NCBI GenBank assembly: GCA_021161835.1 | Contig: JAGGZV010000042.1 | Location: 1-35,346 of the forward strand | Source: Thermotogae bacterium | GTDB lineage: Bacteria > Thermotogota > Thermotogae > UBA12178 | Reading direction: 5' to 3' | DNA length: 35,346 bases | Part shown: piece by piece, positions 8,934-16,885 of the stretch | Position numbering within the stretch: position 1 is the stretch's first letter | How the letters are laid out: each line of letters opens with the position of its first letter | Notes under the pieces: generated by a model | What the model saw: the letters and a program-made list of their open reading frames with translations, nothing else | Database searches by the model: none | What the model was told of the DNA's origin: nothing | Position numbers and translations under genes: made by a program

Positions 8934-9686
8934 ATGCTGGCGAAGCGTGTGATAGCTGCACTGGATATAAAAGGTGGCAGGGTCGTCAAAGGTATAAAAT
9001 TTGAGAACATAAGAGATGCCGGAGATCCTGTGGAACTGGCAAAACGCTATGAAGAAGAAGGTATAGATGAAGTAGTGTTTCTGGACATTACTGCCTCACA
9101 CGAAAGAAGAAAAATACTTTTCGAGCTTGTCAAAAAAGTGGCAGCAGAGATATACGTTCCTTTCACGGTGGGGGGAGGCATCAGAGAAGTGGATGAGATG
9201 GTGGAGATAATAAAAGCGGGTGCAGATAAAGTGTTCGTAAACACCGCAGCTGTTGAAAATCCTCATCTTATTTTGGAAGCTTCGAAAGTGGTTGGAAGCG
9301 CGAACCTGGTGGTGGCTATAGACGCCAAATGGAATGGTGCATACTGGGAAGTTTATACACACGGTGGGAAAAACCCCAGGGGTATCGATGCTGTGGAATG
9401 GGCTGTGAAGGTGGAGAAACTTGGAGCCGGTGAAATCCTCCTGACTTCCATGGATACCGATGGAACCCAGGGAGGTTATGATCTCAAGTTAACGGCCGAG
9501 GTTGTGAAGGTCGTGAACATCCCTGTGATAGCGTCGGGAGGAGCAGGACATCCAGTGCATTTATACGAAGTGTTCAAGGTGGGAGCAGAGGCAGCACTCG
9601 CAGCGTCCATTTTTCATTATGGACGTTATACCGTAAAAGAAGTCAAGAAATACTTGAAAAGGAGGGGTGTCAATGTCAGATTATGA
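8934..9686 (+). CDS. hisF: imidazole glycerol phosphate synthase, cyclase subunit
   Basis: HisF is the barrel subunit that uses ammonia from HisH to convert PRFAR into imidazole glycerol phosphate and AICAR. From ATG 8934 the product has 250 residues and begins [20 protein letters not shown]. Asp11 and Asp130 (VVAIDAKW) fall at the positions of the two catalytic aspartates. The phosphate sites VGGGIRE and IASGGAGHP are present. The catalytic-loop region [20 protein letters not shown] is intact. Its 3' end overlaps hisIE by 14 nt. Confidence 0.96.
   Translation: MLAKRVIAALDIKGGRVVKGIKFENIRDAGDPVELAKRYEEEGIDEVVFLDITASHERRKILFELVKKVAAEIYVPFTVGGGIREVDEMVEIIKAGADKVFVNTAAVENPHLILEASKVVGSANLVVAIDAKWNGAYWEVYTHGGKNPRGIDAVEWAVKVEKLGAGEILLTSMDTDGTQGGYDLKLTAEVVKVVNIPVIASGGAGHPVHLYEVFKVGAEAALAASIFHYGRYTVKEVKKYLKRRGVNVRL
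9660..9667 (+). promoter_or_regulatory. ribosome binding site that fixes the hisIE start
   Basis: AGGAGGGG sits 5 nt before ATG 9673. The GTG at 9667 given by the ORF track overlaps the site itself, so ATG 9673 is preferred. Confidence 0.65.
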
Positions 9687-10320
9687 CATAGATGAAATGC
9701 TCGATAAGATCGACTGGGAAAGGTGTGGAGGGCTGGTGCCAGTTGTTGTACAGGAAAGTTCGGGAAAGGTGTTGACGCTCGCCTACATGAACCGGGATGC
9801 TTTGAAACACACTTTGAAGACAGGTTACGCGCATTATTACTCCCGTTCCAAGAAAAGAGTGAGGATGAAAGGCGAAGTCAGCGGGAACGTTCAAAGGGTG
9901 AAGGAAATCTTTGTGGATTGTGATAACGATGCACTGCTGTTGAAAGTGGATCAAAAGGGTGTGGCCTGTCATACAGGGCACAAAAGCTGTTTTTATAGGA
10001 AGCTAGGGGAAGTGGACGAAGCTGAAGGATCCGACGGGTTGGATTACTCCCTGGTTATTCTCAAAGAGCTGGAAGAAATCGTTAGGGACAGGAAGGAACA
10101 CCCACGCAAAAACTCCTACACCTCGACCCTGTTTGAAAGTGGAAGGGAGAGGATATGCAAGAAAGTTGGTGAGGAAGCCGTGGAAGTTATAGTGGCACGA
10201 AATCGCGAGGAACTCGTTCGGGAGGTCGCGGATCTTCTCTATCATCTGATCGTATTACTGGTTCACGACGGTGTTGAACTTTCGGAAGTAATGAAGGAAT
10301 TGAGAGGGAGGAGAAAATGA
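9673..10320 (+). CDS. hisIE: bifunctional phosphoribosyl-AMP cyclohydrolase / phosphoribosyl-ATP pyrophosphohydrolase
   Basis: A fusion of the second and third pathway steps. The N-terminal HisI domain (about 1-112) opens the adenine ring of PR-AMP. It shows the metal-binding block [14 protein letters not shown] followed by [11 protein letters not shown]. The C-terminal HisE domain (about 125-215) removes pyrophosphate from PR-ATP. It shows [25 protein letters not shown], the acidic helix typical of MazG-like pyrophosphohydrolases, and [13 protein letters not shown]. Length 215 is normal for the fusion. It overlaps hisF by 14 nt and hisC by 4 nt (ATGA). Confidence 0.95.
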   Translation: MSDYDIDEMLDKIDWERCGGLVPVVVQESSGKVLTLAYMNRDALKHTLKTGYAHYYSRSKKRVRMKGEVSGNVQRVKEIFVDCDNDALLLKVDQKGVACHTGHKSCFYRKLGEVDEAEGSDGLDYSLVILKELEEIVRDRKEHPRKNSYTSTLFESGRERICKKVGEEAVEVIVARNREELVREVADLLYHLIVLLVHDGVELSEVMKELRGRRK

Positions 10321-11327
10321 GGTTCAATCCGCTGGTTGAAAAGTTCAAATCTTACACCACTGTGAAAGGATCTTACGGAATTTGGCTCAACAAGAACGAG
10401 AATCCTTTTGATTTACCCCCAGAGTTCAAATGGAAAGTGCTCAAAGAGCTGGAGAAGATACCTTTCAACCGTTATCCACACATTACCGCAGATCCGCTCA
10501 GAGAAAAGCTGGCGGTATTTCTCGGTGTGAACATCGATAACGTGGTGGTCGGTAACGGTAGTGATGATCTCATACCTTACATCATAAAGATCTTCGATGG
10601 TGATCACATCGTCATATCCTCTCCTACGTTCGAAATGTACAGTTTTTATGCGGCCCTTGAAGGTATCGAAGTGGTGGATGTACCAATGGATGAGCGATTC
10701 AACCTTGGAAACATTGAAGATCATGTGGAAGGAGCAAGGGCTGTTTTCATCTGTTCACCAAACAGTCCAACGGGGAATGTCCACAGCAGGGAGAAGATAA
10801 TAAGCATTCTCGAGACGGGCGTTCCCGTTGTTCTGGACGAGGCTTACGTTGAATTCTGCGGCTCCTCCAACATGGATTTGCTGCAACGTTTTGATAACCT
10901 CATAATCCTTAGAACACTTTCGAAGGCTTTTGGACTGGCGGGAATAAGGGTGGGGTACGCGGTGGCCAGTGAGGAGATCATCAACCGAATACTCAGGATA
11001 AAGTCTCCTTTCAGTATGAACGTGTTGTCAATGAAGATCGCTGAAATGATGCTGGAAAACTACGAAATTGTGGAAGACAGGGTGCGATTCATAGTAGCCG
11101 AAAGGGAACGATTGTGGAAACGTTTCGCTGACGTGGCTTTTCCCAGTGAAGCCAATTTTCTTCTATTCAGAGCTGATGCCTATGAGTTTCTTTTGAACAG
11201 AGGAATCGTTGTTCGTCAGCTTTCAGGACGACTCAAGGGTATGATAAGGGTGACAATCGGGAGCAAGGAGGAGAACGATGAGTTCATTCGCGCTTTCGAA
11301 GAATATCTGGATGGTATTCGATGTTGA
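10317..11327 (+). CDS. hisC: histidinol-phosphate aminotransferase
   Basis: HisC transfers an amino group from glutamate to imidazole acetol phosphate, using PLP, and gives histidinol phosphate. The product is 336 residues, a normal length. Fold-type I aminotransferase marks are [13 protein letters not shown] at the N-terminus, [13 protein letters not shown] (cofactor phosphate), [21 protein letters not shown], and the PLP lysine Lys203 in [16 protein letters not shown]. It overlaps hisIE by ATGA. Its last 50 nt overlap the start of the HAD gene, which points to coupled translation. Confidence 0.95.
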   Translation: MRFNPLVEKFKSYTTVKGSYGIWLNKNENPFDLPPEFKWKVLKELEKIPFNRYPHITADPLREKLAVFLGVNIDNVVVGNGSDDLIPYIIKIFDGDHIVISSPTFEMYSFYAALEGIEVVDVPMDERFNLGNIEDHVEGARAVFICSPNSPTGNVHSREKIISILETGVPVVLDEAYVEFCGSSNMDLLQRFDNLIILRTLSKAFGLAGIRVGYAVASEEIINRILRIKSPFSMNVLSMKIAEMMLENYEIVEDRVRFIVAERERLWKRFADVAFPSEANFLLFRADAYEFLLNRGIVVRQLSGRLKGMIRVTIGSKEENDEFIRAFEEYLDGIRC

Positions 11328-12027
11328 TGGAGTTCTGGTAGATCCCAGTGAAAGCTACGATATCACCGTCAAATACACTGTTCTACATTTGATCGGTGGA
11401 CGAGAAAACCTGCCTCGTGTGGAAGAAAATTCCATACGTGAGCTCAGAAGAAAGGGAAGATTCGGTGACGATTTCGATCTCACCGAGGTGATCGTGAGAG
11501 CTCTCATGTCAGGAGAGAGTTTGAGCGATGTGGTTGATTGTTTTCCCAGAGGAGCAGGTGTTGAGTGGGCTAGAAGACGCTGGCCGATGCATGTGGACAG
11601 GAATGAATTGATAAGGATTTTCAACACGTTTTATCTTGGAGATCTTTACGACGAAAGATCCTTCGAATTCGAGGGATTGTGGAAAAAAGACAGGGTTGTG
11701 GTTGACAAGGACCTGCTCAAAAGAGCTAACGATCGCTATCTCCTTGGAGTCATAACAGGCAGGAATGAGCTCGAATTACGCCTTGCATGTGAACTCATAG
11801 GGTTTCATTTTGAACATTACGTAACCAGGGAAATGTACATGAAACCTGATCCCATGTGTCTTAAAGTTCTGGTTAATGGAATGGATGGAATATATGTTGG
11901 TGATACGGTGAACGATGAACTCTTGGTAGAGAGATACAACGGTGAGTTTGGAGGAAACTTTGAATTCGTGATGGTAGGACGGGATTTCGAAGACGTCAAC
12001 GAGTTTCTGAAAAAGGTGCTCGAATGA
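11278..12027 (+). CDS. HAD-superfamily phosphatase, candidate histidinol-phosphate phosphatase
   Basis: A 249-residue HAD hydrolase with all four motifs: DVDGVLVD with nucleophile Asp15 and acid/base Asp17, VITGR (Thr160), KPDP (Lys189), and GDTVND (Asp209, Asp213). The cap inserted after motif I is helical, which suggests subfamily IA. The segment RRKGRFGDDFDLTEVIV recalls a HAD group often found near histidine genes. AAGGAGG lies 7 nt before ATG 11278. The start is 50 nt inside hisC, and it is the last gene of the operon. The operon otherwise lacks a histidinol-phosphate phosphatase, so this role is inferred from context. A house-cleaning phosphatase is the alternative. Confidence 0.75.
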   Translation: MSSFALSKNIWMVFDVDGVLVDPSESYDITVKYTVLHLIGGRENLPRVEENSIRELRRKGRFGDDFDLTEVIVRALMSGESLSDVVDCFPRGAGVEWARRRWPMHVDRNELIRIFNTFYLGDLYDERSFEFEGLWKKDRVVVDKDLLKRANDRYLLGVITGRNELELRLACELIGFHFEHYVTREMYMKPDPMCLKVLVNGMDGIYVGDTVNDELLVERYNGEFGGNFEFVMVGRDFEDVNEFLKKVLE

Positions 12028-12077
12028 TCCCCGAGTTTTTCATCTTGTACTCCAGAGGAGAATGGTAGCGAACATAG

Positions 12078-12083
12078 TATAAT
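12078..12083 (+). promoter_or_regulatory. possible -10 box of the clpC promoter
   Basis: A perfect TATAAT lies 32 nt before the clpC start in the 88-nt gap after the HAD gene. No good -35 box is at 16-18 nt. TTGTAC at 12045-12050 is 27 nt away, too far. No CIRCE or other clear heat-shock operator is visible. Confidence 0.4.
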
Positions 12084-12115
12084 ATTTGTGTGGTCAAAAT
12101 TATGGAGGTGAATAG

Positions 12116-14578
12116 ATGTTCGATAAATTCACAGAAAAAGCAGCTAAAGCTGTTGTTGTGGCACAGGATGAGGCGAAGGCGATGGGACATCCTTATGTTG
12201 GTACCGAGCATTTGTTATTGGGCATTCTCAAGGTCGACGTTGGTCCCACCAGCCAGATACTCAAAGAGATGGGCATAAATTACGAACTTGTGAAAAGTGA
12301 GATCATAGCTATGGTGGGGTTGAACAAGGAAAGAACGGCGGGCTCTCCGCAGATGACTCCACGTGCCAAACGTATCCTTGAACTCGCGTACGACGAAGCC
12401 AAGTTTCTGAATCATGAAAAGATAAACGTTGAACATCTGTTGCTTGGCATAATACGTGAAGGAGAAGGCATAGCAGCACACCTGTTGAGGAGATTTGGAA
12501 TAAATCTTTCCCAGCTCAGAAAGAAAATAATCGAGACCATATCCATAGTGGAAGAAGAGGAAGAGCAGGAAATAGAACCCGTAGGCTACTCGCAGAGCTA
12601 TTTAAGACAATTGGAACCATTTGGGGTCAATTTGACGGCTCTGGCTGCTGAAGGAAAGCTTGATCCTGTCATTGGTAGGGAACAGGAAATCGAGAGGGTA
12701 ATACAGATACTTTCGAGGAGAAAAAAGAACAATCCCGCCTTAATAGGTGAACCGGGTGTGGGGAAAACGGCCATTGTCGAAGGTCTGGCGCAAAAAATCG
12801 TGAGGGGGGATGTGCCGGAAGTCTTGAAAAATAAAATTATATTCTCGTTGGACATCGCTTCACTTGTCGCAGGAACGAAGTACAGGGGAGAGTTCGAAAA
12901 GCGTTTGAAAAAACTACTGCAGATAATATCCAAAAACGGTAACATAATCGTCTTTATAGATGAGATGCATACAATCGTGGGTGCGGGGTCTGCTGAAGGT
13001 GCGGTGGATGCTGCAAACATATTGAAACCCGCTCTTGCAAGAGGAGAATTCAGGTGTATAGGTGCCACCACACCTGATGAGTATCGAAAATACATAGAGA
13101 AGGATGCAGCACTTGAAAGAAGGTTTCAGAAGATTTACGTTTCCGAACCTACCCCTGAGGAAACGCTGGAGATTCTGCGTGGATTGCGTTATAAGTACGA
13201 GATACACCATCGTGTGAGGTACACCGATGAAGCTCTTGAAGCCTCTGTGTACCTGTCCCAGAGGTACATAAGTGATCACTTTTTGCCGGATAAAGCGATA
13301 GATTTGATAGATGAAGCGGGGTCCAGGGCTCGATTGAAAGTATTGACCGTTCCCGAAAGCATAAGGAAAATCCTTAGAAGTATTGACGATCTTAGAACGA
13401 AAAAGGAGCTGGCTGTGGCCAATCAGGATTATGAAACCGCAGCGAAATTGAAGCAGATGGAGGCCGAAAAAGAGAAAGAGTATCAAAGAGAGTATGTGAA
13501 ATGGCGCAAGCAGGCTGAATCCACCATAGCGGTTGTAGATGTAGAGGATATAGCTGAAGTGGTTTCTGCATGGACCGGTATCCCGTTGAAGAAACTGGAA
13601 GAGTCGGAAATGGAGAAGTTGTTGAAACTGGAAAAAGTGTTGCATGAACGTATAGTGGGACAGGATGAAGCTATTCACGCTGTGGCACGTGCCATAAGAC
13701 GTGCCAGGAGTGGAATAAAGGATCCCAGACGGCCTGTAGGTGTTTTCCTCTTCCTTGGACCCACTGGTGTTGGAAAAACCGAGCTGGCGAAGGTGCTCGC
13801 CGAATATCTCTTTGGCGACGAAAAAACTCTTCTCAGGTTCGATATGTCGGAGTACATGGAAAGGTTCTCTGTTTCGAGACTCATCGGTGCTCCCCCAGGT
13901 TATGTGGGGTACGAGGAGGGTGGTACACTTACAGAACAGGTACGCAGAAGGCCATTCTCTGTCATTCTCTTCGATGAAATCGAAAAAGCCCATCCTGACG
14001 TTTTCAATCTGCTGCTTCAGATAATGGATGATGGCAGGCTTACGGATTCCCAGGGTAGAGTTGTGGATTTCAGAAATACGATAATAATAATGACGAGTAA
14101 TCTGGGTGGAGAGTTGATAAACAAGAGCAAGAGATCACTGGGGTTTGTCGAAACCGAAGACGAAGAAAGCGATTATGAAGCCATGAAAGAAACGGTGATG
14201 TCCGAGGTCAAGAAAACCTTCAGACCGGAATTTCTGAACAGAATAGATGAGATCGTGGTATTCCATGCTCTCACCAGGAAGCATGTGGAGGAGATAATAG
14301 ACATAGTGTTGAAGGATGTCAGGAAGCGGCTCGAAGCCAAGGGAATGGCTTTAAAACTGACCAAGAGCGCCAAGAACTTCCTGGTGGAGAAGGGTTACAG
14401 CCCTGTATATGGGGCGAGGCCATTGAAGAGAGCTATACAGACTTATCTTGAAGATCCACTAGCCGAGGCTATACTGCGTGGAGAGTTCGTTGAAGGAGAT
14501 ACCATCGTGTGCTCTGCAAAGAAAGGAAAGATCAAGTTCCGCAAGGAACGCAAAACCGAACCCAATCTTGTGGCATGA
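12116..14578 (+). CDS. clpC: ATP-dependent Clp protease ATPase subunit ClpC
   Basis: A Hsp100 unfoldase that feeds substrates to ClpP. The 820-residue product has the full ClpC order: a double Clp-N repeat (about 1-145), AAA+ module 1 with Walker A GEPGVGKT (211-218) and Walker B IIVFIDEMHT, a UVR-type coiled middle domain (NQDYETAAKLKQMEAEKEKE, about 436-456), AAA+ module 2 with Walker A GPTGVGKT (548-555), and the D2-small domain. An LGF tripeptide (about 675-677) matches the ClpP-docking loop. The start follows a perfect GGAGGTGA. The mcsA/mcsB/ctsR genes that flank clpC in Bacilli are absent here, and so is clpP. Confidence 0.96.
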   Translation: MFDKFTEKAAKAVVVAQDEAKAMGHPYVGTEHLLLGILKVDVGPTSQILKEMGINYELVKSEIIAMVGLNKERTAGSPQMTPRAKRILELAYDEAKFLNHEKINVEHLLLGIIREGEGIAAHLLRRFGINLSQLRKKIIETISIVEEEEEQEIEPVGYSQSYLRQLEPFGVNLTALAAEGKLDPVIGREQEIERVIQILSRRKKNNPALIGEPGVGKTAIVEGLAQKIVRGDVPEVLKNKIIFSLDIASLVAGTKYRGEFEKRLKKLLQIISKNGNIIVFIDEMHTIVGAGSAEGAVDAANILKPALARGEFRCIGATTPDEYRKYIEKDAALERRFQKIYVSEPTPEETLEILRGLRYKYEIHHRVRYTDEALEASVYLSQRYISDHFLPDKAIDLIDEAGSRARLKVLTVPESIRKILRSIDDLRTKKELAVANQDYETAAKLKQMEAEKEKEYQREYVKWRKQAESTIAVVDVEDIAEVVSAWTGIPLKKLEESEMEKLLKLEKVLHERIVGQDEAIHAVARAIRRARSGIKDPRRPVGVFLFLGPTGVGKTELAKVLAEYLFGDEKTLLRFDMSEYMERFSVSRLIGAPPGYVGYEEGGTLTEQVRRRPFSVILFDEIEKAHPDVFNLLLQIMDDGRLTDSQGRVVDFRNTIIIMTSNLGGELINKSKRSLGFVETEDEESDYEAMKETVMSEVKKTFRPEFLNRIDEIVVFHALTRKHVEEIIDIVLKDVRKRLEAKGMALKLTKSAKNFLVEKGYSPVYGARPLKRAIQTYLEDPLAEAILRGEFVEGDTIVCSAKKGKIKFRKERKTEPNLVA

Positions 14579-14581
14579 ATC

Positions 14582-14595
14582 CCGGCAATAGCCGG
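14582..14595 (+). repeat. short inverted repeat between clpC and spoVS
   Basis: CCGGC-AATA-GCCGG forms a 5-bp GC stem with a 4-nt loop, 4 nt after the clpC stop. It is followed by TTAAAAAAAC rather than a T run, so it is not a typical intrinsic terminator on either strand. It may stabilise the clpC mRNA 3' end or be an accident. Confidence 0.4.
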
Positions 14596-14623
14596 TTAAA
14601 AAAACAAAGAAGGAGGATGTGAC

Positions 14624-14893
14624 ATGGAGATTCTGAAGGTGAGTTCAAACTCCAATCCCAATAAGGTTGCCGGAGCAATCGCCGGTGCACTGGGGAAAAA
14701 TTCCATGGTGGAACTTCAGGCCATAGGTGCAGGAGCGGTAAATCAGGCAGTTAAAGCGGTTGTCATAGCCAACAGGTTTCTCGGCGAGCAGGGTAAGAAA
14801 CTCTTCATGGTTCCTGGCTTCATTGATATCGAGGTGGATGGAAAGGTTAGGACAGGTATGTCCATAAAGGTGTACCTGGATGAGAAGAAATGA
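14624..14893 (+). CDS. spoVS: SpoVS family protein (Alba-like nucleic-acid-binding fold)
   Basis: An 89-residue protein matching stage V sporulation protein S along its whole length: MEILKVSSNSNPNKVAGAIAG, then ELQAIGAGAVNQAVKAVVIANRFL, then DIEVDGKVRTGMSIKVYLD. SpoVS is small, Alba-like and very conserved, and it occurs in non-sporulating bacteria such as Thermotogota and Deinococcus, where its job is unclear. The ribosome site GAAGGAGG precedes ATG 14624. It overlaps the next small gene by 14 nt. Confidence 0.93.
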   Translation: MEILKVSSNSNPNKVAGAIAGALGKNSMVELQAIGAGAVNQAVKAVVIANRFLGEQGKKLFMVPGFIDIEVDGKVRTGMSIKVYLDEKK

Positions 14894-15146
14894 GGTTGTT
14901 GATCCCAACATTCAGATCGTTGCTGAAGCCTGTAAAGAAGATGAGGAACTGAGAAAGATCGTTCAGGCAATTGCTCGCATGAATCGAGAACAGAGGGAAG
15001 AATTCAAGCAGAAAGTCAACGAATACTTTTTCAACCGTGTTTCACCTGAAGATGTGGAAGCGTGGAAGTTCTACAAGTATATCCTCGAAGGTGACAGAGC
15101 CAGAACGATAGTGAGTATACTGGAGGAGGAAAAAGATGGAGCATGA
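14880..15146 (+). CDS. small helical protein of unknown function
   Basis: An 88-residue, highly charged, probably all-helical protein that I do not recognise. Notable segments are NIQIVAEACKEDEELRKIVQAI, MNREQREEFKQKVNEYFF and PEDVEAWKFYKYILEGDRARTIVSILEEE. It has no signal peptide or membrane segment. It overlaps spoVS by 14 nt at its start and the DUF1385 gene by 11 nt at its end, so it is very likely expressed with both. The overlap structure and clean codon pattern argue that it is real. Confidence 0.65.
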   Translation: MRRNEVVDPNIQIVAEACKEDEELRKIVQAIARMNREQREEFKQKVNEYFFNRVSPEDVEAWKFYKYILEGDRARTIVSILEEEKDGA

Positions 15147-16026
15147 AATGAGAGTGGGCGGTCAAGCTGTGATCGAAGGAGTGATGATGCGCGCACGCAG
15201 AACCGTTGTGGCAGTGAGAGCACCCGATGGAGAGATAAAGATATCCGTACTCGAGAATATTCCTTTGCCTCGAAGGACCCCTCTGTCCAGAATTCCTTTC
15301 CTGCGAGGAATAGTGGTGTTGGTAGATTCCATAGTAATCGGTATAAGGGCGTTGAACCTGTCGGCAAATCTGGCGTCAGGAGAAGAGGAAGAGTTCACCA
15401 CCAGAGATATGATCTTCTCATTGTTGTTGGCCATTGTTCTCGCTATCGGTATGTTCATGGTATTGCCGGTGTATCTGACCAGATTGATGGCGATCAGGGA
15501 TACGGGTGTTTTCGCTTTTGTAGAAGGGGTGTTGAGAGCCGGTGTTCTCGTGGTTTATCTGATGGTTATCTCTCTTTTTAAGGATGTCAAACGTCTTTTT
15601 CAGTACCACGGAGCTGAGCACAAAAGTGTACACACTTACGAAAATGGAAAACCACTGAACCTTACCAGTGCAAAAGATTTTTCCGTGCTTCATCCACGCT
15701 GTGGTACAACCTTCCTGGTGGTGGTTGTTCTGGTTTCAATAATCGTGTTCGGCATAGCCGATACTTTTCTGGGACGTTCAATCATGGATCGGGTGATTTC
15801 CAGAATAGTGCTCGTTCCTGTTATAGCTGCGATATCCTATGAAGTGCAGAGAATCGCTTCTAGAAAACCACGGAACTGGGTATCGAAGATTCTCCTAGCA
15901 CCTGGCATGTTGACGCAGAAGATCACCACCGCAGAACCAGATGATTCTCAGCTTGAAGTCGCACTTTCAGCGCTTCGAGCAGCTCTCAAATCTCCCGATG
16001 AGGATCAAAACGCAGAGAACCGCTAA
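15136..16026 (+). CDS. DUF1385 family integral membrane protein (YqhQ-like)
   Basis: A 296-residue membrane protein of the DUF1385 family, whose function is not established. Family signatures are GGQAVIEGVMMRARR at the N-terminus, YHGAEHKSVHTYENG (a His/Glu-rich segment that could bind metal), and HPRCGTTFLVVVVLVS. About four membrane helices are seen: SLLLAIVLAIGMFMVLPVYL, AGVLVVYLMVISLF, TFLVVVVLVSIIVFGI and IVLVPVIAAISYEV. The start at ATG 15136 follows GGAGGAGG and overlaps the previous gene. Its last 60 nt overlap the convergent WecA-like gene. Confidence 0.88.
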   Translation: MEHEMRVGGQAVIEGVMMRARRTVVAVRAPDGEIKISVLENIPLPRRTPLSRIPFLRGIVVLVDSIVIGIRALNLSANLASGEEEEFTTRDMIFSLLLAIVLAIGMFMVLPVYLTRLMAIRDTGVFAFVEGVLRAGVLVVYLMVISLFKDVKRLFQYHGAEHKSVHTYENGKPLNLTSAKDFSVLHPRCGTTFLVVVVLVSIIVFGIADTFLGRSIMDRVISRIVLVPVIAAISYEVQRIASRKPRNWVSKILLAPGMLTQKITTAEPDDSQLEVALSALRAALKSPDEDQNAENR

Positions 16027-16884
16027 TCCGTAGGCGATCATTGCGATAGAAAGTTTTAAACTGGAGAGCAGATTACACACGGCAGAAAATGTTATGAGTA
16101 TTATCACCACTTCACGGGCAGGTAACCCTCTGTCCAGAAGGGTGTAATGGGTGTGCAACCTGTCAGGATGAAAAGGAGATTTCCTTTTCAGCAGTCTTTT
16201 CACGACAACGTATGTGATTTCGTAAACGGGATATCCCATGAAGATCAACATTCTAAAACCTTCACCGTTGAAAAAGTGTGATTTCAGGCTCATCATTGCC
16301 AGCATGCTGCCAAGGAAATAACTTCCTCCATCACCCAGAAAGATACTACCGCGAACATTGAAGATCAGGAATCCCATGGTTGCAGCAACGAAAGGGAGTA
16401 GATCCAATGTTTTGTCCATCAGAGAATGTATCAAAACGGCCATGATGAACACACCTGCAGCCAGGCCATTCAAACCGTCTATGAAATTGAAAGCGTTTGT
16501 GATCGTAATCAACCACACGATCACAAGGATGTAAGTCAGCCACGGAGAAAGGAAATGCCCGAAAAGGGTGAGTTCCCAGTCGTAGAGCAGAACGGCTGAA
16601 ATCGAAATAATCAGTTGAAAACCCAGTTTCCACTTGTATCCCATGTTCAGGAAATCATCTGCAACACCGAGTATAAAGAACAGTGATGGTACAAGTATGT
16701 AATCGATTCCTCCACCGGCTACCAGAAGTGCGAGGTAAATCGCCACACCCCCAAGATGTGGAATAGGGTGTGCATGTCTTTTTCTACCATCGGGATGATC
16801 CAGAAAGAAACGCGATAGGTTGAAATGTGAGAAACAGTAACTCAACAACAGGGCTATGGCAAAGGCAATAGTTTCTTTCAGCAT
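15967..16884 (-). CDS. WecA/MraY-family polyprenyl-phosphate sugar-1-phosphate transferase
   Basis: An integral membrane enzyme that loads a sugar phosphate (often GlcNAc-1-P) from a UDP-sugar onto undecaprenyl phosphate, starting glycan or teichoic-type polymer synthesis. The 305-residue product has about ten helices and the family's cytoplasmic motifs: HPDGRKRHAHPIPHLGG, the acidic VADDFLNMGYKWKLGFQ, NAFNFIDGLNGLAAGV, FLGDGGSYFLGSM, and the His-rich loop HPDRLHTHYTLLDRG. That loop favours the WecA side over MraY. It starts one base after the stop of the CapD-like gene. It is the last gene of the minus-strand cluster. Confidence 0.88.
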   Translation of the reverse strand: MLKETIAFAIALLLSYCFSHFNLSRFFLDHPDGRKRHAHPIPHLGGVAIYLALLVAGGGIDYILVPSLFFILGVADDFLNMGYKWKLGFQLIISISAVLLYDWELTLFGHFLSPWLTYILVIVWLITITNAFNFIDGLNGLAAGVFIMAVLIHSLMDKTLDLLPFVAATMGFLIFNVRGSIFLGDGGSYFLGSMLAMMSLKSHFFNGEGFRMLIFMGYPVYEITYVVVKRLLKRKSPFHPDRLHTHYTLLDRGLPAREVVIILITFSAVCNLLSSLKLSIAMIAYGLAVLCVLILIGRFESCSKR

Positions 16885-16885
16885 G

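Noticed and set aside
12914-13993. 359-residue minus-strand ORF opposite clpC
   Set aside because: Shadow of the highly constrained clpC coding strand. It has no motifs or ribosome site.
14582-14610. Intrinsic terminator after clpC
   Set aside because: The CCGGC/GCCGG hairpin is followed by an A run, not a T run, and on the minus strand the T run precedes the stem.
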